DNA of 10,251 bases. It comes from CAJJBL01 sp964519035 (lineage in GTDB: Bacteria > Pseudomonadota > Alphaproteobacteria > Puniceispirillales > Marisalimonadaceae). How positions within the stretch are numbered: position 1 is the first letter of the stretch; the number at the start of each line of letters is the position of its first letter. The notes under the pieces are model-generated. The model was not told where the DNA came from and made no database searches. It saw only the letters and a program-made list of their open reading frames with translations. Shown piece after piece: positions 6,909 through 10,251 of this stretch. A program made the position numbers and the translations under genes. The stretch spans positions 1 to 10,251 of the forward strand of contig CAZFKZ010000052.1 of the NCBI GenBank assembly GCA_964519035.1, read 5' to 3'.

Positions 6909-7853
6909 ATGCTGACGATAAATAGTAAATCTAATTTTTTTTTTGAACAACGACATTCATTTGATCAAGGCTTCCTTGATGTAGGAAATGGTCATAATAT
7001 TTATTACGAACAATATGGTAACTCAAACGGAAAACCAATTCTGTTTTTACATGGAGGGCCAGGATCTGGATTTTCTTCTTCACATAAAAGTTTTTTTGAT
7101 CCAAATATTTTTAGAGTTATTTTTCTTGATCAAAGAGGATCTGGAAAAAGTGTTCCTTCTGGTGAAATTGAAAATAATACGACCACCGATCTTATTCAAG
7201 ATATAGAAAAACTTAGGGATCATTTAAATATTAAAAAATGGTTAATTTTTGGTGGTTCATGGGGAAGTACATTAGCAATCTTGTATGGTATTAATTTCCC
7301 TGAAAATTGTTTAGGTTTCGTTCTGAGAGGCATTTTTTTAGGAACTGTTAGTGAAATTAATTGGTTTTTATATGATATGAAAAAATTTTTTCCAGAAGCT
7401 CATAATAAATTTATATCATATGTTCCAAAAAAATTTCAGAATAATATTCTGAAATGGTTTCATGAACAGTTAAATTTAAATAGCCGTATTTCAAGCTTGA
7501 AAGCAGCATCTGTATGGGCGGAATATGAAAATTCGTGTTCAACTCTTAAGTTTAAAATACGGTCTGTATCAGGTGAAAATGGTTTAGCTATTGCTAAAAT
7601 AGAAACTCACTATTTTGTAAATAATTGTTTTATAGAAGATAGTTTTATTATGACAAATATAAAAAAAATATCACATATACCTGCAACTATTATACAAGGA
7701 AGACATGATGTCATATGTCCACCATTTAATGCACTAGATCTAGCTAAAGCTTGGGATAAAGCCTCAATTGAAATTATAGAAGATGCCGGTCATTCTGCTT
7801 TTGAAGAAAATGTAGCAAGAAAATTAATTAATGCACTTTATACTTTTAAGTAA
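6909..7853 (+). CDS. pip: Prolyl iminopeptidase (alpha/beta hydrolase, peptidase family S33)
   Basis: The 314-residue protein removes N-terminal proline from peptides if it behaves like its family. Markers in order are the oxyanion-hole HGGPG (48-52), DQRGSGKS (74-81), the nucleophile elbow GGSWGS with Ser117, a cap region with WAEYE (203-207) and IETHYF (231-236), the acidic residue Asp267 in GRHD, and His295 in DAGHS. The cap glutamates (Glu207, Glu232) match those that recognise the substrate amino terminus in Serratia prolyl aminopeptidase. There is no signal peptide, so it is cytoplasmic and probably serves peptide turnover. It starts 28 bp after carD, and no clear Shine-Dalgarno sequence precedes the ATG at 6909. 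Codons 9-12 contain a run of ten T. Its amino-acid make-up is more Asn/Lys/Phe/Ile-rich than that of carD, but nothing shows transfer. Family confidence is high; exact specificity is inferred. Confidence 0.92.
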   Translation: MLTINSKSNFFFEQRHSFDQGFLDVGNGHNIYYEQYGNSNGKPILFLHGGPGSGFSSSHKSFFDPNIFRVIFLDQRGSGKSVPSGEIENNTTTDLIQDIEKLRDHLNIKKWLIFGGSWGSTLAILYGINFPENCLGFVLRGIFLGTVSEINWFLYDMKKFFPEAHNKFISYVPKKFQNNILKWFHEQLNLNSRISSLKAASVWAEYENSCSTLKFKIRSVSGENGLAIAKIETHYFVNNCFIEDSFIMTNIKKISHIPATIIQGRHDVICPPFNALDLAKAWDKASIEIIEDAGHSAFEENVARKLINALYTFK

Positions 7854-7871
7854 CTTAAGGTTAAAATAAAA

Positions 7872-7887
7872 TGAAAGGTTACTTTCA
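7872..7887. repeat. Inverted repeat (TGAAAG/CTTTCA) over the -35 region of the xseB promoter
   Basis: Two perfect 6 bp arms, 7872-7877 and 7882-7887, are separated by GTTA. The right arm coincides with the position of a -35 box 17 bp before the TATAAT at 7905. It could be an operator, or a weak hairpin after pip. The AT-rich sequence that follows has no unbroken U-tract, so I do not call a terminator. Confidence 0.4.
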
Positions 7888-7904
7888 AATATTATTTTGT
7901 TATC

Positions 7905-7910
7905 TATAAT
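7905..7910 (+). promoter_or_regulatory. Candidate -10 box for xseB-ispA-dxs
   Basis: This is a perfect TATAAT in the 95 bp gap between pip and xseB. No strong -35 is present; the best, TTTCAA at 7883-7888, has a 16 bp spacer and matches three of six bases. The expected transcription start is near 7917, about 32 nt before the xseB ATG. In DNA this AT-rich a lone -10 match is only moderate evidence. Confidence 0.5.
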
Positions 7911-7929
7911 AGTTAATATTTGATTAACT
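7911..7929. repeat. Inverted repeat (AGTTAAT/ATTAACT) over the expected transcription start of xseB
   Basis: Two perfect 7 bp arms (7911-7917 and 7923-7929) are separated by ATTTG, so the arm centres are 12 bp apart, near one helical turn. The element begins directly after the TATAAT box and would cover the transcription start, as a repressor operator might. It also contains TTAA-N7-TTAA (7913-7927), the spacing of a CtrA site. Confidence 0.4.
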
Positions 7930-7948
7930 TAAAATAGGCAATGCGCTC

Positions 7949-8197
7949 ATGAATGATAAAGAATTATTAGAAAAAATGACATTTGAAGATGCTATGGATG
8001 AGCTTGAAGGTATTGTGAATGCTCTTGACAAGGGTGATGTCTCTCTAGACGAAGCTATTGCTGCATATGACAGGGGTTCTGTTTTAAAAGACCATTGTGA
8101 GAAAAGGCTTAATCAAGCTAAAATGAAAGTTGAAACAATTCAGTCAGAAGAGAATGGAGAGTTAAAAACAGACAAAGTAGATGTATTTAAATCTTAA
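7949..8197 (+). CDS. xseB: Exodeoxyribonuclease VII small subunit
   Basis: The 82-residue product matches XseB throughout: FEDAMDELEGIVNALDKGDVSLDEA followed by the second helix with YDRGSVLKDHCEKRLNQAKMKVE. XseB forms a helical hairpin; several copies bind one XseA catalytic subunit to make exonuclease VII, which degrades single-stranded DNA in mismatch repair and DNA damage responses. XseA is not in the window. TAGG (7935-7938) lies 10 nt before the ATG, a slightly long spacing. The gene leads a tight cluster with ispA 33 bp later and dxs 39 bp after that, an order common in alphaproteobacteria. The cluster links a DNA repair subunit to isoprenoid synthesis without a known functional reason. 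Length is normal for the family. Confidence 0.95.
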   Translation: MNDKELLEKMTFEDAMDELEGIVNALDKGDVSLDEAIAAYDRGSVLKDHCEKRLNQAKMKVETIQSEENGELKTDKVDVFKS

Positions 8198-8230
8198 TAT
8201 AATTATTTCTAATTACGTAAGAGCTCTGAA

Positions 8231-9148
8231 ATGAAAGATTTTTTAGACTTAATAAATAATACGGCTCTTGAAATAGATAAATTTCTAGATGATAATTTAC
8301 CTAACGGTCAAGGTTTAAACTTACAATTATTTCAAGCCATGAGATACTCTTCCATAGATGCAGGAAAAAAAATAAGAGCCTTTTTAGTCATTGAATCAGC
8401 TAGATTTTTAAGCGTAATTAATAAAGAAAAAATATCGCAAGTTAAATACAATGAGTTAATTGCAGTAGCTTCAGCTATTGAAGCTATTCATTCTTATTCT
8501 TTGATACATGATGACTTACCCGCAATGGATAATTCTTCCAAAAGAAGGGGTAAACCATCAAATCATATTAGGTTTGATGAGCATACAGCCATCTTAGCTG
8601 GAGATGCTTTGCAAAGCTGGGCTTTTCAAATTATATCAGACTCTATTCATATTAAGAATTCTAAAAAAAGATCTGAGCTAAGTCTATTATTAGCAAAAGC
8701 TATAGGTCCTAGTGGTATGGCTGGTGGTCAACAAGCAGATATGGATTCAAGTAAAATGGTTACTTTAAATTTAGATGATATCGAATGGATTCAAAACCAT
8801 AAGACTGGAGCTTTAATATCTTATTGCTCTCATGCTGCGGCTATTATTTTGGATGCAAAGATAGATCAAAGGATAGCTCTTATTAATTATGCAAATTACC
8901 TTGGTTTAGCTTTTCAAATTGCTGATGATTTACTGGATGTTAATGGAGATGAAAATCTGATTGGTAAACCTGTTCTGCAAGACATTCAAAACAAAACTCC
9001 AAATTTTGTAACTATGTTAGGAAAAGATAATGCTCAAAAAAAAGCAATAGAAGTATCTAGTAAAGCAATTGAATCTATTAAAAGATTTGATTGTGGAATA
9101 GAAAATCTTGTATCTTTAGCTAAATATACTGTAAAAAGAAGTTACTAA
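8231..9148 (+). CDS. ispA: Farnesyl diphosphate synthase (short-chain trans-polyprenyl synthase)
   Basis: The 305-residue enzyme condenses isopentenyl and dimethylallyl diphosphate to geranyl and then farnesyl diphosphate. Diagnostic motifs are GKKIR (45-49, isopentenyl diphosphate binding), the first Asp-rich motif DDLPAMD (94-100) with the two-residue insertion of bacterial farnesyl synthases, RRGKPSNH (105-112), GGQQADM (165-171), the KTG segment (191-193) and the second Asp-rich motif DDLLD (232-236). The two Asp-rich motifs bind Mg2+ and the allylic diphosphate. After the first motif, residues 101-102 are Asn-Ser where many relatives have further aspartates; the motif itself is complete. 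AAGAG at 8219-8223 sits 7 nt before the ATG, a good ribosome site. The position between xseB and dxs supports the call. Geranylgeranyl synthase is a less likely alternative. The C-terminus is slightly basic (VKRSY). Confidence 0.94.
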   Translation: MKDFLDLINNTALEIDKFLDDNLPNGQGLNLQLFQAMRYSSIDAGKKIRAFLVIESARFLSVINKEKISQVKYNELIAVASAIEAIHSYSLIHDDLPAMDNSSKRRGKPSNHIRFDEHTAILAGDALQSWAFQIISDSIHIKNSKKRSELSLLLAKAIGPSGMAGGQQADMDSSKMVTLNLDDIEWIQNHKTGALISYCSHAAAIILDAKIDQRIALINYANYLGLAFQIADDLLDVNGDENLIGKPVLQDIQNKTPNFVTMLGKDNAQKKAIEVSSKAIESIKRFDCGIENLVSLAKYTVKRSY

Positions 9149-9187
9149 TATAAAATTATAATCATCATTTCAGGTTTTATTTGATTA

Positions 9188-10251
9188 ATGGCTAATAAAT
9201 ATAAAAAAAATGGTTCAAGTTTAACCCCAATGCTTGATCAAATTAATAGTCCTGGAGATTTAAAATTTTTTTCTATTGAAGATCTTGAAAACATTTCCTC
9301 AGAGTTACGTTCTGACATGATTGATATTGTATCTAAAACTGGAGGACATCTTGGTGCTGGCCTTGGTGTTGTTGAGCTTTCAGTAGCATTACATTATGTA
9401 TTTGATACCCCTGAAGATCGTTTAATTTGGGATGTTGGTCATCAAGCTTATCCGCACAAAATTTTAACTGGAAGAAGAAATCTAATGCCTACTCTTAGAA
9501 AAGGGAAAGGTATTTCAGGATTTACTAAGAGATCAGAGTCAGTTTATGACCCATTCGGTGCTGGCCACTCATCCACCTCTATTTCTGCTGCTCTGGGGAT
9601 GGCTATAGCAAGAGATAAGATAGGTAAAACGAATAGTGTTATAGCAGTTATTGGCGATGGAGCTATGAGTGCAGGGATGGCATATGAAGCTATGAATAAT
9701 GCGGGAGCCATTAATACTAAATTATTAATAATTCTTAATGATAATGATATGTCTATAGCTCCAGCAGTAGGAGCATTGAGTAACTATTTATCGAATGTTG
9801 TTTCAAGTCGTCCTTTTAACAATGTTAGAGAAATTGCTAAACAAATGCTAAATATGTTTCCTAAAGAGATTGGAGAGACTGCTAAACGTGCTGAAAACTT
9901 AGCTCGAAACCTTTTAGGTAGTTCAGAAGGAACGATTTTTAGTCAAATGGGTATGAATTATTTAGGTCCTATTGATGGTCATGATGTTAAATCTATGGTT
10001 AAAATTCTAGAGAACTTTAAGAATAGTGATCATGAAAAACCTGTATTATTACACGTGGTTACTGCAAAAGGAAAAGGACATCCTTTTTCAAAAGGATCTC
10101 AAGAAAAATATCATGCTGTCTCTCAATTTGACGTAATAACTGGAGACACGGTCAAGTCAGTTACTAATGCGCCAACTTATACTAATGTTTTTTCAGATAC
10201 TTTATGTAAAATGGCTGAAAAAGATAAAAAAATTATTGCTATTACAGCTGC
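9188..10251 (+). CDS. dxs: 1-deoxy-D-xylulose-5-phosphate synthase, N-terminal part
   Basis: 354 codons are visible and the frame is open at the window edge; full-length enzymes are about 640 residues, so just over half is present. Dxs joins pyruvate and glyceraldehyde 3-phosphate, using ThDP and Mg2+, in the first step of the MEP isoprenoid pathway. Visible hallmarks are GGHLGAGLG with His54, WDVGHQAYPHKI (81-92), GFTKRSES (111-118), FGAGHSSTSIS (123-133), the ThDP motif from GDGAMSAG (156-163) to LNDND (183-187), and YLGPIDGHD (258-266). The transketolase-like second half begins at about residue 330 and is cut. The start ATG at 9188 lies 39 bp after ispA. Its only ribosome-site candidate, CAGG at 9171-9174, is rather far away (13 nt). 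The sequence closely fits alphaproteobacterial Dxs and the gene shares its operon with ispA. Confidence 0.96.
   Translation, partial: MANKYKKNGSSLTPMLDQINSPGDLKFFSIEDLENISSELRSDMIDIVSKTGGHLGAGLGVVELSVALHYVFDTPEDRLIWDVGHQAYPHKILTGRRNLMPTLRKGKGISGFTKRSESVYDPFGAGHSSTSISAALGMAIARDKIGKTNSVIAVIGDGAMSAGMAYEAMNNAGAINTKLLIILNDNDMSIAPAVGALSNYLSNVVSSRPFNNVREIAKQMLNMFPKEIGETAKRAENLARNLLGSSEGTIFSQMGMNYLGPIDGHDVKSMVKILENFKNSDHEKPVLLHVVTAKGKGHPFSKGSQEKYHAVSQFDVITGDTVKSVTNAPTYTNVFSDTLCKMAEKDKKIIAITA

Noticed and set aside
6988..7206. Alternative plus-strand frame of 72 codons in pip
   Set aside because: Shadow frame over the region encoding the pip oxyanion hole; no motif and no start signal.
7941..7952. 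Three-codon reading frame (Met-Arg-Ser-stop) whose TGA overlaps the xseB start as ATGA
   Set aside because: The only ribosome site, TAGG at 7935-7938, is just 2 nt from its ATG, too close to use, so the overlap is probably chance.
8198..8203. TATAAT directly after the xseB stop
   Set aside because: No -35 at suitable spacing, in AT-rich sequence, and only 27 bp before ispA; more likely chance within an operon.
9157..9162. TATAAT between ispA and dxs
   Set aside because: The 17 bp upstream position reads AAAAGA, giving no -35 support; retained only as a remote internal-promoter possibility.

Overview
The window is an AT-rich, gene-dense piece of bacterial chromosome with ten protein genes, two of them cut by the window edges. 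The longest stretch without a gene is 182 bp. I see no rRNA, tRNA, CRISPR array, insertion sequence, phage gene or convincing rho-independent terminator. Gene content and residue-level similarity point to an alphaproteobacterium: a SUV3-like helicase next to an Hsp15-like S4 protein, a seven-iron FdxA and a CarD/CdnL regulator, followed by xseB-ispA-dxs. The low GC and short gaps suggest a streamlined genome, possibly a free-living marine lineage. That ecological assignment is inference.

Left part (1-2436, minus strand): a probable two-gene operon. The first gene is a short-chain dehydrogenase/reductase (SDR) relative in which every residue of the usual catalytic tetrad is replaced. It is followed after 19 bp by an acetolactate-synthase-like thiamine-diphosphate (ThDP) enzyme that lacks only its last few residues. 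The substrate of this pair is unknown.

Middle part (2601-6880, plus strand): after a 164 bp divergent intergenic region come a large SUV3/MgpS-type helicase and, 5 bp later, a small S4 RNA-binding protein. Then come ferredoxin FdxA and, after a 182 bp leader with several inverted repeats, CarD, which starts at TTG. This is a housekeeping set for RNA handling, electron transfer and RNA polymerase control.

Right part (6909-10251, plus strand): a prolyl iminopeptidase, then a probable new transcription unit of xseB (exonuclease VII small subunit), ispA (farnesyl diphosphate synthase) and dxs (first enzyme of the MEP isoprenoid pathway, cut by the window end). A perfect TATAAT box precedes xseB and is flanked by two perfect inverted repeats, one over the -35 region and one over the expected transcription start. 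Dxs supplies the MEP pathway, whose C5 products IspA condenses, so the two act in one route to quinones, carotenoids or hopanoids and undecaprenyl precursors.

Most of the window is ordinary core genome. The observations most worth following are the tetrad-less SDR paired with the ThDP enzyme, the inverted repeats around the xseB promoter, and an 8-mer (TTGATTAA) that recurs upstream of four genes. I found no convincing new multi-gene system.
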